A stretch of DNA of 64,000 bases from Halorubrum sp. PV6 (lineage in GTDB: Archaea > Halobacteriota > Halobacteria > Halobacteriales > Haloferacaceae), in NCBI RefSeq assembly GCF_003990725.2, contig NZ_CP030064.1, positions 1,178,001-1,242,000 on the forward strand. The letters are read 5' to 3'. How positions within the stretch are numbered: the first letter of the stretch is position 1; the number at the start of each line of letters is the position of its first letter. This document shows positions 1-9,109 of this stretch, one piece after another. The notes under the pieces were generated by a model, which saw nothing but the letters and a program-made list of their open reading frames with translations, was not told where the DNA came from and searched no databases. The position numbers and the translations under genes were made by a program.

Positions 1-405
1 GAGTACCGCCTGCAGTCCCGCAACGGGAAGGGGCTGATCGACATCAAGACCGGCGACCGAAACGGCCAGGCGGTCGCCATCGAGGCGGTGACCTACGGCG
101 ACCACCTGCTCGCGATGAGCGACGCCGGACAGATCATGCGGACCCGCGTCGAGGAGATTTCGACGGTGAGCCGGAACACGAAGGGCGTCATCGTGATGAA
201 TCTGGATCCGAACGACACGGTCGCCTCCGTCGACATCGTGCCCGAGGCGGTAAACACGGCGTCCGAGCAGGCGGCCGAGGAAACGGGTGACGCCGACGAA
301 GCGGACGGCGCGGGCGAAGCGGACGGCGCGGGCGAAGCGGACGGTGCCGACGAAGGTGGAGACGCCGACGAACCGGAAGACGACGAGAGCGTCCCCGCCG
401 AGTAG
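1..405 (+). CDS. gyrA: DNA gyrase subunit A, C-terminal part (5' end outside window)
   Basis: The frame is open from base 1 and ends at 403-405, giving the last 134 residues of GyrA. The visible part holds two blades of the DNA-wrapping beta-pinwheel: a repeat beginning [18 protein letters not shown] is followed by the typical blade motif [19 protein letters not shown] and [10 protein letters not shown]. Gyrase introduces negative supercoils, and this domain wraps the DNA. After the last blade comes an acidic low-complexity tail of about 50 residues, rich in E, A, D and G, including an 18-bp tandem repeat. Acidic tails are common in haloarchaeal proteins. The product call is firm; the N-terminal catalytic part is not visible. 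Confidence 0.93.
   Translation, partial: EYRLQSRNGKGLIDIKTGDRNGQAVAIEAVTYGDHLLAMSDAGQIMRTRVEEISTVSRNTKGVIVMNLDPNDTVASVDIVPEAVNTASEQAAEETGDADEADGAGEADGAGEADGADEGGDADEPEDDESVPAE
301..354 (+). repeat. 18-bp tandem repeat, 3 copies, in the gyrA acidic tail
   Basis: Units at 301-318 and 319-336 are identical (GCGGACGGCGCGGGCGAA). The third, 337-354, differs at two positions. Each unit encodes six residues (ADGAGE), so copy-number change keeps the reading frame. It is probably slippage in a disordered tail. Confidence 0.9.
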
Positions 406-524
406 TCGCGTCCGCCGACGGTATTACTTATAAGTAGACGAGTCGCAGCGGTCGGCGATCGCTCGTATTCTCACCCCGGTACAGTCACTGTTCCCCGCCC
501 GAGACGGGGACTCGCCGCCGGCGC

Positions 525-995
525 TTACTTCGATGCCTCGTCGACCGCCGTCGCCAGGGCGTCGTAGTCGGGTTCCTGTCCCGGATTGTCCGCGAGCCAG
601 CGGTGCGTCACGACGCCGTCGCCGTCGATCACGAAGACGGCGCGCTGTGCCACCGTGTCGACGCCGATGTGGTCGAACGAATCGACGACGTCGTACGCCG
701 TTATCCCACGGTGGGCCGGGTCGGCGACGAGCGCAAACGGGAGGTCGTACTGCACGCGGTAGGCGTCGAGCGCGTGCGGGAGGTCGGTACTCACGCCGAA
801 CAGCGTGCAGTCGTCACGGTCGAACCCGTCTCGGAGCGCCTCCATCTCGTCCGTGCAGGTGTTCGAGAAGGCCGCCGGGAAGAAGGCGAGGACGACCGGC
901 TCGTCGCCGAGGTGGTCGGACAGGTCGAACGGCTCCATGTCGTCGGTCACGAGCGAGGCGGTGAACGTCGGGGCGTCGTCGCCAACGTCGGTCAT
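525..995 (-). CDS. Peroxiredoxin (AhpC/TSA family)
   Basis: A 156-residue thioredoxin-fold protein. It starts MTDVGDDAPTFTASL and carries the peroxidatic-cysteine segment FFPAAFSNTCTDE with Cys47; a second cysteine (Cys63, DDCTLFGVSTD) is a possible resolving residue. The phrase VFVIDGDGVVTHRW is the usual late beta-strand of AhpC/BCP-type peroxiredoxins. It would reduce hydrogen peroxide and organic peroxides in the cytoplasm using a thiol donor. It stands alone, convergent with gyrA and divergent from tatA. The proline normally before the active cysteine (TPVC) is replaced by SNTC, as in the archaeal BCP-like subgroup. The subfamily is not certain. Confidence 0.88.
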   Translation of the reverse strand: MTDVGDDAPTFTASLVTDDMEPFDLSDHLGDEPVVLAFFPAAFSNTCTDEMEALRDGFDRDDCTLFGVSTDLPHALDAYRVQYDLPFALVADPAHRGITAYDVVDSFDHIGVDTVAQRAVFVIDGDGVVTHRWLADNPGQEPDYDALATAVDEASK

Positions 996-1157
996 ACCTT
1001 CCGGTCGGTGCGCCGCGGTATCATCGTTTCGACCTCGGGACCGACGCTCGGGTGGTAGCGTGGCGGTGCGGCGATTCGCTTTCGGTCGAAACGACCGTGA
1101 TCAGGAGAGTGTGGCCGGTCGCGCGGCGGTTGTGTCCCGTTCATCGAGGCAAAAAGA

Positions 1158-1164
1158 CTATAAT
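1158..1164 (+). promoter_or_regulatory. TATA box of tatA (near-leaderless promoter)
   Basis: ACTATAAT-like element centred about 30 nt before the tatA ATG at 1191. With the usual archaeal spacing, transcription would start only a few bases before the start codon. Confidence 0.55.
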
Positions 1165-1190
1165 CGCCAGAGAGTTACAGAAGTGTAGAG

Positions 1191-1484
1191 ATGGTAACTT
1201 CGATTCCACTGATCGGCGGCATTCCGGCGGGCCCGGAACTCCTCATCATCCTGCTCGTGCTGGTGCTGCTTTTCGGTGCCAACAAGATCCCGAAACTCGC
1301 TCGGTCGACCGGCCAGGCGATGGGCGAGTTCAAGAAGGGACGTGAGGAGGTTGAGGACGAACTGAAACAGATGAAAGACGGCGAGGAGGAAGAGGCCGTC
1401 GCGGCCGACTCGGTGATCGACGACGAGGACGCCGGAGTCGAGTCCGAGACCGAAACGGAAACCGAAAAAGAAACCAGCGCCTGA
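1191..1484 (+). CDS. tatA: Sec-independent protein translocase TatA
   Basis: 97 residues with the TatA/E architecture: a short N-terminus, one transmembrane helix at about residues 13-30, the FGANKIPKLARSTG hinge, an amphipathic helix (GQAMGEFKKGREEVEDELKQ) and a very acidic disordered tail ending in ETETETEKETSA. TatA forms the variable pore of the twin-arginine pathway, which moves folded proteins across the membrane. That pathway is the dominant export route in haloarchaea, and this window also encodes a Tat-type lipoprotein (44058) and a Tat-type HU protein (49466). No tatC is visible here. The start is fixed by the TATA box about 30 nt upstream. Confidence 0.93.
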   Translation: MVTSIPLIGGIPAGPELLIILLVLVLLFGANKIPKLARSTGQAMGEFKKGREEVEDELKQMKDGEEEEAVAADSVIDDEDAGVESETETETEKETSA

Positions 1485-1510
1485 TCGGCGCTCCGAGGCC
1501 GACCGATCCC

Positions 1511-1530
1511 CGTCGCGGCGTTTTTTGTAT
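1511..1530 (+). terminator. T-tract terminator after tatA
   Basis: GTCGCGGCG followed by six T's (1521-1526), between the tatA stop and tRNA-Arg. It resembles the U-rich intrinsic or FttA-assisted terminators of haloarchaea. Confidence 0.5.
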
Positions 1531-1537
1531 CGGATTT

Positions 1538-1610
1538 GGGCGCGTGGCCTAGCGGACAGGGCGAGAGGTTCCTAACCTCTCGATCGCGGGTTCGAATCCC
1601 GTCGCGCCCG
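1538..1610 (+). tRNA. tRNA-Arg, anticodon CCT
   Basis: A 73-nt cloverleaf. The acceptor stem GGGCGCG (1538-1544) pairs with CGCGCCC (1603-1609), with discriminator G at 1610. The anticodon stem AGAGG/CCTCT closes the loop TTCCTAA, so the anticodon is CCT (Arg, AGG codons). The T arm GCGGGTTCGAATCCCGT is perfect. There is no intron, and no CCA is encoded. It lies directly after the T-tract that ends tatA. Confidence 0.95.
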
Positions 1611-1717
1611 TTTCTTCGCTTCGCTCAGTCACGGGCACGACCGGCTCCACGCTCGCTCACTGCGTTCGCTTGCGGGGATCTCGCCGTGCCCGCCTCTCGT
1701 CGTCCTCCCACCAGCGC

Positions 1718-2422
1718 TCAGCGACCATCGTCGCCGAGCCGTCGGAACGACCGGCCGGCGAGCCACACCGACCCGAGGCCGATGGCGAGCGTCGCTCCGG
1801 CCAGCAGCGGTCCCGGCTCGTACAACAGCGGCGGGTGATACCCCAGCCCGTAATCGAGGCCGACGTTGCCGACGACGACCGCGACCGCGAGCGCCAACGC
1901 GCCGCGGGTGGTCCGGCCGAACGCCGGGAACAGCAGCGCGAGACCGACGAAACAGAGGTGCGTCCCGAGGACGCCCCAGTAGTAGATCCACGCGTCGGGG
2001 GCCGCGACGTACGACCCGAACGCGAGGTTCAGCGAGACGAGCGGCCAGAGGCCGAACTGGACCAACCAGACGAACGCGAGCGTCTGGAGGTACGCGCGAC
2101 CGCGGGAGACCGGGGCGTCGGTCACGCGCTCGCCGCGACGGACCGTCGACAGGACGTCGACGAGGACCAGTCCGCCGAGCGCGACCGCGACGGCCGAGTC
2201 CGCGTACAGCGGCCACAGCGGGACCGGCACCTCGCCGGCGGTCGGCGCGTAGTAGCCGATCCCGACCGCGAGCATGAACGCGGTGAACCCGAGGACGACG
2301 CCGAGACTCCGGACGGTGCCGAGCAGCTCGCCGGCGACCGCGTCGCGAACGCGTCGCCGGACGGGCGCGCGGCGGAGCCGACCGAGCGATCGGAGCCGGC
2401 CGGCGTCGTCGGAGCGTGTCAC
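1718..2422 (-). CDS. DUF1405 (YpjA-like) integral membrane protein
   Basis: 234 residues with about six hydrophobic helices (first near FTAFMLAVGIGYYAP, last near GPLLAGATLAIGLGSVWLAG). The conserved-looking central part contains LAFGSYVAAPDAWIYYWGVLGTHLCFVG and DYGLGYHPPLL. This pattern matches the DUF1405 family (YpjA of Bacillus), whose function is unknown. The N-terminus is basic (RRAPVRRRVRD), as expected for a cytoplasmic end. It is transcribed away from the pilus operon, and the 174 bp between them (2423-2596) holds the pilB promoter. Family recognition is from memory. Confidence 0.7.
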   Translation of the reverse strand: MTRSDDAGRLRSLGRLRRAPVRRRVRDAVAGELLGTVRSLGVVLGFTAFMLAVGIGYYAPTAGEVPVPLWPLYADSAVAVALGGLVLVDVLSTVRRGERVTDAPVSRGRAYLQTLAFVWLVQFGLWPLVSLNLAFGSYVAAPDAWIYYWGVLGTHLCFVGLALLFPAFGRTTRGALALAVAVVVGNVGLDYGLGYHPPLLYEPGPLLAGATLAIGLGSVWLAGRSFRRLGDDGR

Positions 2423-2566
2423 GGCGACCGCTTCGAGCGCGGCGACCTAAAGACCGCCGCCCTCGGGGACGATTTGTGGGTCTGATTCACCGAGTGAAAC
2501 AGAAACGCGATCGGGACCAAGCGACGCCTTCCGGGGATTATCAACTTCGGTTTTTTTCAGGACACC

Positions 2567-2574
2567 TTTTTAAA
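2567..2574 (+). promoter_or_regulatory. TATA box of the pilus operon
   Basis: TTTTTAAA lies 23-30 nt before the ATG at 2597, the spacing for a leaderless archaeal transcript. A T-rich stretch (2550-2558) lies just upstream. Confidence 0.65.
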
Positions 2575-2596
2575 CGGCTGCGCCGTTGTCCCACGC

Positions 2597-5500
2597 ATGG
2601 AATCTGACGACGCCGAGCGTCTGCCGCTCTCTCCCGAGGAGACGGCGGATTCGGCGGCGTCTGATCGCCCCGTGTCCGTGGGGCGATACTCGTGGCGGAC
2701 GTTCCTCCGCGATCAGGGACACGACGAGGCCGTCTCGACGCTGTATACGGACATCGGCGAGCAGGCGGTCGTTCCGTCGACAGCCGTCGAGGGGCACTTC
2801 GAGGACGGCGTCGACCGAGTGATCCGCGCGGCGGGCGTCGAGGAGCCGTACCTCGCCGACGGCGACACCGCCGTTCCGGGCCACGAGACGCCGGAAGCCG
2901 GCACGCTCGTGATCGGAACCGACCACGTCGTCCTCAGCGGCGCGGCCGTCGTTCCGGCCGGAACTAGCGTCGCAGCGGTGACGCCGCCCCCGGAGGCGGA
3001 GTCGGTCGACGACGAGAGCAACGACGGGATCAACGAGGAGGCGGCCGACGGCGACGAGGAAGACGGTGGAGACGAGAGCGACGAGGCTGACGAGGGCGAA
3101 CACGACGAAATCGAAGACAACGAAGACGGAGCCGACCAGGACGACGACGCACGCGACGATCCGGCCGACCGGGACGATCCGCCCGGAGACGACAGCCCGG
3201 AGCGGGCCGACCCCGAGCCGCGACCCGGAATCGACGTCGACGGGCCGGGCGTCCCCGGTGTCGTCGTCGCCGCCGGGAGCGCCGTCGAGATGGTCCCGCG
3301 GCGGACGCCGACGGCCGAGGAGTGGGAGCGATCGGGCGTCGACCCGAGCGAGTTTCTCGGGTTTCACCCCTCGGAGACGCGCGCTCGCGTCGAGGACGGC
3401 GGTGCGGTCGCCGACCTGCTGTGGGACCTGTGTTCTGCGCGGTACAACCTCTACGAGGTCCCGGTTCTCAAGGGGTACTACACGTGGGACGACTACCGCG
3501 ACGAGTTCTTCTTCGACGAGGAGGGGAACCCTCCGACCGACGAGGAGGACGAGCCCTTGGAGTTCACCCACGAGGACAAAGTCGAGGCGCTCGGCTTCGA
3601 CCCCGACCGGACCGAGGAGTTGCTCGGGGCGGGGGGAGGCGCCGCCGCCGACCTCGCGGACCTCGTCGACGAGCGCACGGTGAACGTGAATCCCGAGGTC
3701 GACGAGGACGCGTTCTTCTCGACGGACGAGGGGCACACGACCCTCGCGAACCGGTACGACCTAGAGAAGTCGGTCCCCATGCCGAAGAAGCTCCACTTCC
3801 GGGAGATAGAGCGCTACTGGGTGAACAAGCCGTACGCGTTCGTGATCGTCTTCCGCTCGACGAAGGAGAACGAGGTCAAGTACTACGCCGTCCAGCCGTA
3901 CCGGACGGAGATCGAGACCGATCTGGTCGAGTTCCTGACGGGGAAACTCCGGACCTCGATCAAGTACGCCGACGAGGCGATATCCGGGGGCGACGAGACG
4001 TTCCGCCAAGAGGTGATCGTCGACGAGACGCTCCGCCTGCTCGACCGGTACGACCTCTACGAGCGGACGACGGACCGGCCGAGCGCCATCGACGATGTCG
4101 TCGACTCCCTCGCCGGGCGCTTCGGCTTCGACCTCACGGAGGGTATTCTCGGCCGGATCAGCGAGTCGCTCGGCTACGAGCCGCCGACCGAGTCCGAGCC
4201 GCGGTCGTCGAAGATACTCGCCCGGCCCGAGCCGGCCATACTCGCGGAGGACCCGGACACCCTCTCCGAACACCAGGTCGAGCGGCTGCTCTACTACCTC
4301 AAGCGGGACTTCATCGGGTACGAGCGTATCGACCCGATCAAATACGACATCAACGTCGAGGACATCTCCTGTGACGGGTACAACTCGCCCGTCTTCGTCT
4401 ACCACTCCGACTACGAGCAGATCATCACCAACATCTACCACGGGACCGACGAACTCGACGACTTCGTGGTGAAGCTGGCGCAGCGCTCCGGAAAGGGTAT
4501 CTCGAAGCGGCGCCCCCAAGTCGACGCCACGCTCACGGACGGCTCCCGCGCGCAGCTCACGCTCGGCCGAGAGGTGTCGGACCACGGGACGAACTACACC
4601 ATCCGGCAGTTCAACGACGTCCCCTTCACGCCGATCGACCTGATAAACTGGAAGACGTTCTCGCTCGACCAGATGGCGTTCCTCTGGCTCTCCATCGAGA
4701 ACCACAAGAGCCTGATCTTCGCGGGCGGTACCGCCTCCGGGAAGACGACGAGCCTGAACGCGGTCTCCCTCTTTATCCCCTCGAACGCGAAGATCGTCTC
4801 CATCGAGGACACCCGCGAGGTCGAACTCCCCCAGCGCAACTGGATCGCCTCCGTCACCCGGCCCTCCTTCTCCGACGACGACAAGGGCGACATCGACGAG
4901 TTCAACCTGCTCGAAGCGGCGCTCCGACAGCGTCCGGACTACATCGTGATGGGCGAGATCCGCGGCGAGGAGGGCCGAACCGCCTTCCAGGTGATGTCGA
5001 CGGGTCACACCACGTACACGACGTTCCACGCCGACACGGTCGGCGAGGTCCTCAAGCGGTTCACCACCGAACCGATCAACGTCTCGAAGACGATGTTCAC
5101 GGCGCTCGATCTGGTCTCCGTCCAGACCTCCACGCGGGTCCAGGGGAAGAAGGTGCGCCGGAACAAGTCGCTGACCGAGATCAACCACTACGACGCCGAA
5201 AACGACGAGATCAACGTCCAAGACGTGTTCCAGTGGCAGGCGGAGACGGACGAGTACCTCCAGATGGGCGCGTCGAACACCCTCGAAGACATCATGTTCG
5301 ACCGCGGCTGGAGTCGGGCGGTGTTAAACGAGGAGCTCCAGAAACGCCGAGTCGTGTTGGCGTACCTCATCGACCGTGGACTCAACAGCTACGCGCAGGT
5401 CGCCGCGACGTTCATGGCCTTCATCAACGACCCCGACACGGTGCTCGCGCTGATGGCCAACGACCAGTTGGAGCGGTCGCTCGAGGACCTCCGCGAGATG

Positions 5501-6508
5501 GAGTCGGTGCTCATCAACGTCGACCGCGACAAAGAGGAGATGGTGCCGCGACCGGAGCCGGACGAGGACGGCCGCGAGGAGGTCGAACAGATCCTCGAAG
5601 AGGCCGAGGACCTGTTCGCGGAGTACCGCGGTCAGATCCCCGACTCCGTCGCCGACGCGCTGCTCGACATCGAGCCTGCGGAGGACGTGGAAGCGGAGCC
5701 CGGCACCGACCACGAGGCGCTCGCGGAGGCCGCCGAGGCGGCGGCCGACCTCGAAGCGGAACTCGAGGCGACTGTGGCGGGCGAGTCGGGAGCCGAACGC
5801 GAGAGCGCACAACCGTCTGACACCGACGAGCCCCCGCCGGAGTCGGCCGACGAGGCCGAGGCCGACGCGGTCGGGCCGGTCGATGCCCCCGACCAGAGCG
5901 GGACCTTCGGCGCGGTCGGTCCCGTCGGTGAGCACGGCGGAGTCGACGAGCGGGACGAACTCGCAGACACGGCTCGTAGCGCCGGCCAGCCGCCGTCGAA
6001 CGGCCAATTCGGCACGACACACGCGGCGGAGCCCGAAGGGACCGCGGACGACGGCGGCGGGGAAGACGGCACGAACGAAGCAGACGCCGAACGCGATGAT
6101 TCGCCGGGCGCCCGATCACCGCACGAAACCGGCGCAGGAGACGTCGAGACACCGAATGACGGCAGGGCGGACATCGACCTCGACGACGAGCAGTCGGATA
6201 GCGACGACGAGGGCATCGACTTCGAAGAGCCGTTCGACGAGGGTATCGACGTGCTCGACCCGGTAGCGAACGCTCCTGCCGACGAGAATCCGGGCGTCAG
6301 CGAAAACGCCGACGCCGACGAAGAGGCCGATGCGGACCTCGACGAGGACGCTGACAACGACCAAGAGGCCGCCACCGACGAAGCGGCCGATGCGGACCTC
6401 GACGAGGACTCGGAGGGTGACAGCGACGGAAACGGAGACGGCGACCCCGACCCCGAGGAGATCGACGACTGGGGCTTCGGGTCCGTCGAGTCGCCGGAGG
6501 ATCGATAG
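2597..6508 (+). CDS. pilB3: Type IV pilus assembly ATPase (PilB-type, haloarchaeal), unusually long
   Basis: 1303 residues. The core is a type II/IV secretion ATPase: Walker A GGTASGKT at 710-717 (K716), Walker B with DYIVMGEIRGEEGR from 781, and the His box HTTYTTFHAD at about 804-814. It would power assembly of type IV pili together with PilC from the next gene. Two disordered acidic regions flank the core: an insert at about 130-215 made almost only of D, E, S, G and P, and a C-terminal tail of about 270 residues after about 1030, in which ADADLDED occurs twice (6325-6351, 6382-6408). These make it much longer than a usual PilB (about 500-600 residues). The ATG follows a TATA box by 23 nt. 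The symbol pilB3 rests on the downstream pilC and pilin-like gene order, resembling the Haloferax pilB3-pilC3 locus. Confidence 0.9.
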   Translation: MESDDAERLPLSPEETADSAASDRPVSVGRYSWRTFLRDQGHDEAVSTLYTDIGEQAVVPSTAVEGHFEDGVDRVIRAAGVEEPYLADGDTAVPGHETPEAGTLVIGTDHVVLSGAAVVPAGTSVAAVTPPPEAESVDDESNDGINEEAADGDEEDGGDESDEADEGEHDEIEDNEDGADQDDDARDDPADRDDPPGDDSPERADPEPRPGIDVDGPGVPGVVVAAGSAVEMVPRRTPTAEEWERSGVDPSEFLGFHPSETRARVEDGGAVADLLWDLCSARYNLYEVPVLKGYYTWDDYRDEFFFDEEGNPPTDEEDEPLEFTHEDKVEALGFDPDRTEELLGAGGGAAADLADLVDERTVNVNPEVDEDAFFSTDEGHTTLANRYDLEKSVPMPKKLHFREIERYWVNKPYAFVIVFRSTKENEVKYYAVQPYRTEIETDLVEFLTGKLRTSIKYADEAISGGDETFRQEVIVDETLRLLDRYDLYERTTDRPSAIDDVVDSLAGRFGFDLTEGILGRISESLGYEPPTESEPRSSKILARPEPAILAEDPDTLSEHQVERLLYYLKRDFIGYERIDPIKYDINVEDISCDGYNSPVFVYHSDYEQIITNIYHGTDELDDFVVKLAQRSGKGISKRRPQVDATLTDGSRAQLTLGREVSDHGTNYTIRQFNDVPFTPIDLINWKTFSLDQMAFLWLSIENHKSLIFAGGTASGKTTSLNAVSLFIPSNAKIVSIEDTREVELPQRNWIASVTRPSFSDDDKGDIDEFNLLEAALRQRPDYIVMGEIRGEEGRTAFQVMSTGHTTYTTFHADTVGEVLKRFTTEPINVSKTMFTALDLVSVQTSTRVQGKKVRRNKSLTEINHYDAENDEINVQDVFQWQAETDEYLQMGASNTLEDIMFDRGWSRAVLNEELQKRRVVLAYLIDRGLNSYAQVAATFMAFINDPDTVLALMANDQLERSLEDLREMESVLINVDRDKEEMVPRPEPDEDGREEVEQILEEAEDLFAEYRGQIPDSVADALLDIEPAEDVEAEPGTDHEALAEAAEAAADLEAELEATVAGESGAERESAQPSDTDEPPPESADEAEADAVGPVDAPDQSGTFGAVGPVGEHGGVDERDELADTARSAGQPPSNGQFGTTHAAEPEGTADDGGGEDGTNEADAERDDSPGARSPHETGAGDVETPNDGRADIDLDDEQSDSDDEGIDFEEPFDEGIDVLDPVANAPADENPGVSENADADEEADADLDEDADNDQEAATDEAADADLDEDSEGDSDGNGDGDPDPEEIDDWGFGSVESPEDR

Positions 6509-6535
6509 TCCGATGACTCGCGCGAGGCGGCACCC

Positions 6536-8578
6536 ATGAGTCTCGACATCGGCGTCACGGACGGCACCGCCGAGGGGAACCTCCTCGCGGAGCTGTTTTA
6601 CCCCGTCTTCGAACTGCTGTTCGACCCCGACGGCGACTTCGTGGCCGACGTGGAGCGCAAACTCGCGGAGGCGCGCATGGCGGACCAAGTGGAGATGTTC
6701 ATCTCCAGGGCGCTCGGTGTCGGCCTGATCGTCGGCGGGGTGCTCTGGGCCGTCGGGACGCTGATTGGGTACGGCGCCTTTTCGCTCGGACTGGTCCAGC
6801 CGGAGTCGCTCTCGCTCGGCGTGCCCGTGTCGGGGCCGGAGATGCAGGCGTTCCTGCGCGCGCTCGTCGTGCCGACGGCGGTGCTCGTCAGCGGGCTCGT
6901 GTTCGGCTCTATCGGGTTCGCGACCGGGTTCGGCGGCATCGTCGCGATGCCGTACTCGCGGGCGTCGGCGCGGAAACGCGAGATAAACCTCCTCTTGGCC
7001 GACTCGGTGTCGTTCATGTACGCGCTGTCTGTCGGCGGGCTGAACCAGCTCGAAATCCTGCGCGCGATGGCGGCGGCGGAAGACACCTACGGCGAGGTGT
7101 CACGCGAGTTCCAGAGCATCGTCAACGAGACGGAGTACTTCGGGACCGACTACCGGAACGCGATCCGCCAGCAGTCGATGGAGACGCCCTCCGACGAGCT
7201 CTCGCAGTTCCTCGCCGACATGCTCTCTATCGTCAACTCCGGCGGCGACATGGAGGGGTTCTTAAAAGACAAAAAGGAGAAACACCTCCGCACGTCGAAA
7301 CAGGAGCGCGAGATGACACTGGAGACGCTGGAGCTGTTCGGCGAGATGTACATGACGCTGTCGCTGTTCCCGCTGCTTCTCATCATCATCCTCGTCATCA
7401 TGGGGATGATGGGCGAGTCCGACCCGCGCCTGCTCTACGCGACCGTGTACGCGCTCATTCCGCTGACGGGCGTCGGGTTCCTCGTGTTGGTCTCCACCGT
7501 CAAGCAGGACGAGCCGGGCGACGGCTACCTCCATCCAGACGGGGGGAGCGACCGGCTTCAACAGGCCAGCCAGGAAGGGCTGATCCACTTCGGGCTCATC
7601 GAGGGGTTCGTCGGGCAGTTCAGCGTCTTCGACCGAATTCGCGACAAGGAGGGGACGTACAAGACAAAACAGATCGTCTCCGAGCCGCACGTGTTCTTCC
7701 GAGACAACCCGCTGTACACGCTCGCGGTGTCGGTTCCGACCGCGCTCGTCCTCGTCGCCATCGCGGCCGCCTCGGGGACCGCACCCACGACCGTCGACGG
7801 GTGGGTCGGCCGGCCCGTGTGGTCGACGTTCATCTGGGTGTACGTCCCCGCCTACATCGTGATGGTCCCGCTCGCAGTGTTTCACGAGTGGAGCCGACGG
7901 TCACAGCGGGCGGTGACCGAGAACCTCTCCGAGAGCCTCCGAAAGCTCTCGTCTGCGAACGACACCGGACAGACGCTCCTCGAATCGGTGGCGGCGGTCT
8001 CCGAGACGTCGAGCGGTAAACTCGCAGAAGAGTTCGAAGTGATACACGCGAAGGTGAACTACGGTATGAGCCTGCGGGACGCCTTCGTCGAGTTCAACAA
8101 CACCTACGCGGTCCCCCGACTCGCCCGGACGGTGAAGCTCATCTCGGAGGCCCAAGAGGCTTCCTCGGAGATCACGGACGTGTTGACCACGGCCGCGCAG
8201 GCCTCGGAGAACCAGGACGACATCGAACGCGACCGGCGGTCTCGAACCCGGATGCAGGTGGCGATCATCGTGATGACGTACGTCACCCTCCTCGGCGTCA
8301 TGGCGATCCTCCAGACGCAGTTCATCGAGGTGATGGGCGGGTTGGCCTCGCAGGCCGACAGCGCCAGCACCGCCTCGGCGGGCGGCGGGCCGAGCTTCGG
8401 CGGCGGGGGCGTCGAGCCGGACGTGCTCTCGCTGCTGTTCTTCCACGCCGTGACGCTGCAGGCGATCCTCTCCGGCTTTATCAGCGGCTACATCCGTAAC
8501 GCCGACCTCGTCTCCGGCGTCAAGTTCTCCGTCGTCCTCATGACGCTCGCGCTGGGGGTGTGGATCTATGTCGGCTGA
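6536..8578 (+). CDS. pilC3: Type IV pilus platform protein PilC (T2SS F family)
   Basis: 680 residues, beginning 27 bp after pilB. It has two F-type halves: a first membrane block at about 65-130, a cytoplasmic helical bundle (DTYGEVSREFQSIVNETEYFG) and a membrane pair near LFPLLLIIILVIMGMMG; then a second block with VYVPAYIVMVPLAVFHEW and a second bundle, LSESLRKLSSANDTGQTL. The end is again membrane-embedded (FHAVTLQAILSGFISGYI). PilC is the inner-membrane platform that couples the ATPase to pilin insertion or extraction. Its last 11 bases overlap the next gene, so the operon is translationally coupled. The G/S-rich loop GGGPSFGGGG is a likely linker. Confidence 0.9.
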   Translation: MSLDIGVTDGTAEGNLLAELFYPVFELLFDPDGDFVADVERKLAEARMADQVEMFISRALGVGLIVGGVLWAVGTLIGYGAFSLGLVQPESLSLGVPVSGPEMQAFLRALVVPTAVLVSGLVFGSIGFATGFGGIVAMPYSRASARKREINLLLADSVSFMYALSVGGLNQLEILRAMAAAEDTYGEVSREFQSIVNETEYFGTDYRNAIRQQSMETPSDELSQFLADMLSIVNSGGDMEGFLKDKKEKHLRTSKQEREMTLETLELFGEMYMTLSLFPLLLIIILVIMGMMGESDPRLLYATVYALIPLTGVGFLVLVSTVKQDEPGDGYLHPDGGSDRLQQASQEGLIHFGLIEGFVGQFSVFDRIRDKEGTYKTKQIVSEPHVFFRDNPLYTLAVSVPTALVLVAIAAASGTAPTTVDGWVGRPVWSTFIWVYVPAYIVMVPLAVFHEWSRRSQRAVTENLSESLRKLSSANDTGQTLLESVAAVSETSSGKLAEEFEVIHAKVNYGMSLRDAFVEFNNTYAVPRLARTVKLISEAQEASSEITDVLTTAAQASENQDDIERDRRSRTRMQVAIIVMTYVTLLGVMAILQTQFIEVMGGLASQADSASTASAGGGPSFGGGGVEPDVLSLLFFHAVTLQAILSGFISGYIRNADLVSGVKFSVVLMTLALGVWIYVG

Positions 8579-9107
8579 CGGCGCCCGCGCGCAGACCCCG
8601 GTCGACTTCGCCGTCGGCGCGGGCGTGTTCGTGTTGACGCTCGCGTTCGTGGTCGCGTTCGTCCCGACGCTCTTCGACCCGTTCTCGGCGGCCGCGACCG
8701 CCTCGCCCGTCGTGAGCGACCGCGTCGCGTCCGGCGTCGCCGGCGATCTCCTCGCGGCGTCGCCGACGGAACCCGGCGTGTTGTCGCCGGCGTGTACCGT
8801 CGCGTTCCTGACCGCGAACGCGACGCTCGGGACCCAAGCGGGCTGTCACCCGGAGGTCGCCGCGAGCCTCGCGAGCCACTACGGAATCGACGGCGACGTA
8901 CAGGTGGTGATCCACGACCTCGACGAGCGAACTCCCAACCAGAACCCGTCGAACCTCTCTATCGCGACCCGGTACGGCGTGTTCGATGTCGAACAGAGTC
9001 GGTCGACCGGCGATCCGAACGACGTGGGACGCGGGGACGTGACCGTCTCACAGCGACTCGTCTCGCTCGGCGGGACGCAGTACCGGCTCACGGTACGGGT
9101 GTGGTGA
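8568..9107 (+). CDS. Pilin-like single-span protein, pilus operon
   Basis: 179 residues. A short N-terminus (MSADGARAQTPVDF) leads into a hydrophobic helix (AVGAGVFVLTLAFVVAFVPTLF), followed by an extracellular domain with two cysteines (SPACTVAFL, QAGCHPEV). This layout matches small haloarchaeal pilin-like proteins encoded after pilC3; I recall the family as DUF7287, but not with certainty. It overlaps pilC by 11 bp, so coordinated expression is nearly sure. It probably belongs to the pilus tip or base (minor pilin), which is inferred from position. Confidence 0.7.
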   Translation: MSADGARAQTPVDFAVGAGVFVLTLAFVVAFVPTLFDPFSAAATASPVVSDRVASGVAGDLLAASPTEPGVLSPACTVAFLTANATLGTQAGCHPEVAASLASHYGIDGDVQVVIHDLDERTPNQNPSNLSIATRYGVFDVEQSRSTGDPNDVGRGDVTVSQRLVSLGGTQYRLTVRVW

Positions 9108-9109
9108 TC

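Noticed and set aside
5632-6567. 311-codon Ser-rich open frame on the minus strand
   Set aside because: Antisense of the acidic tail of the PilB ATPase, with no start motif or family resemblance.
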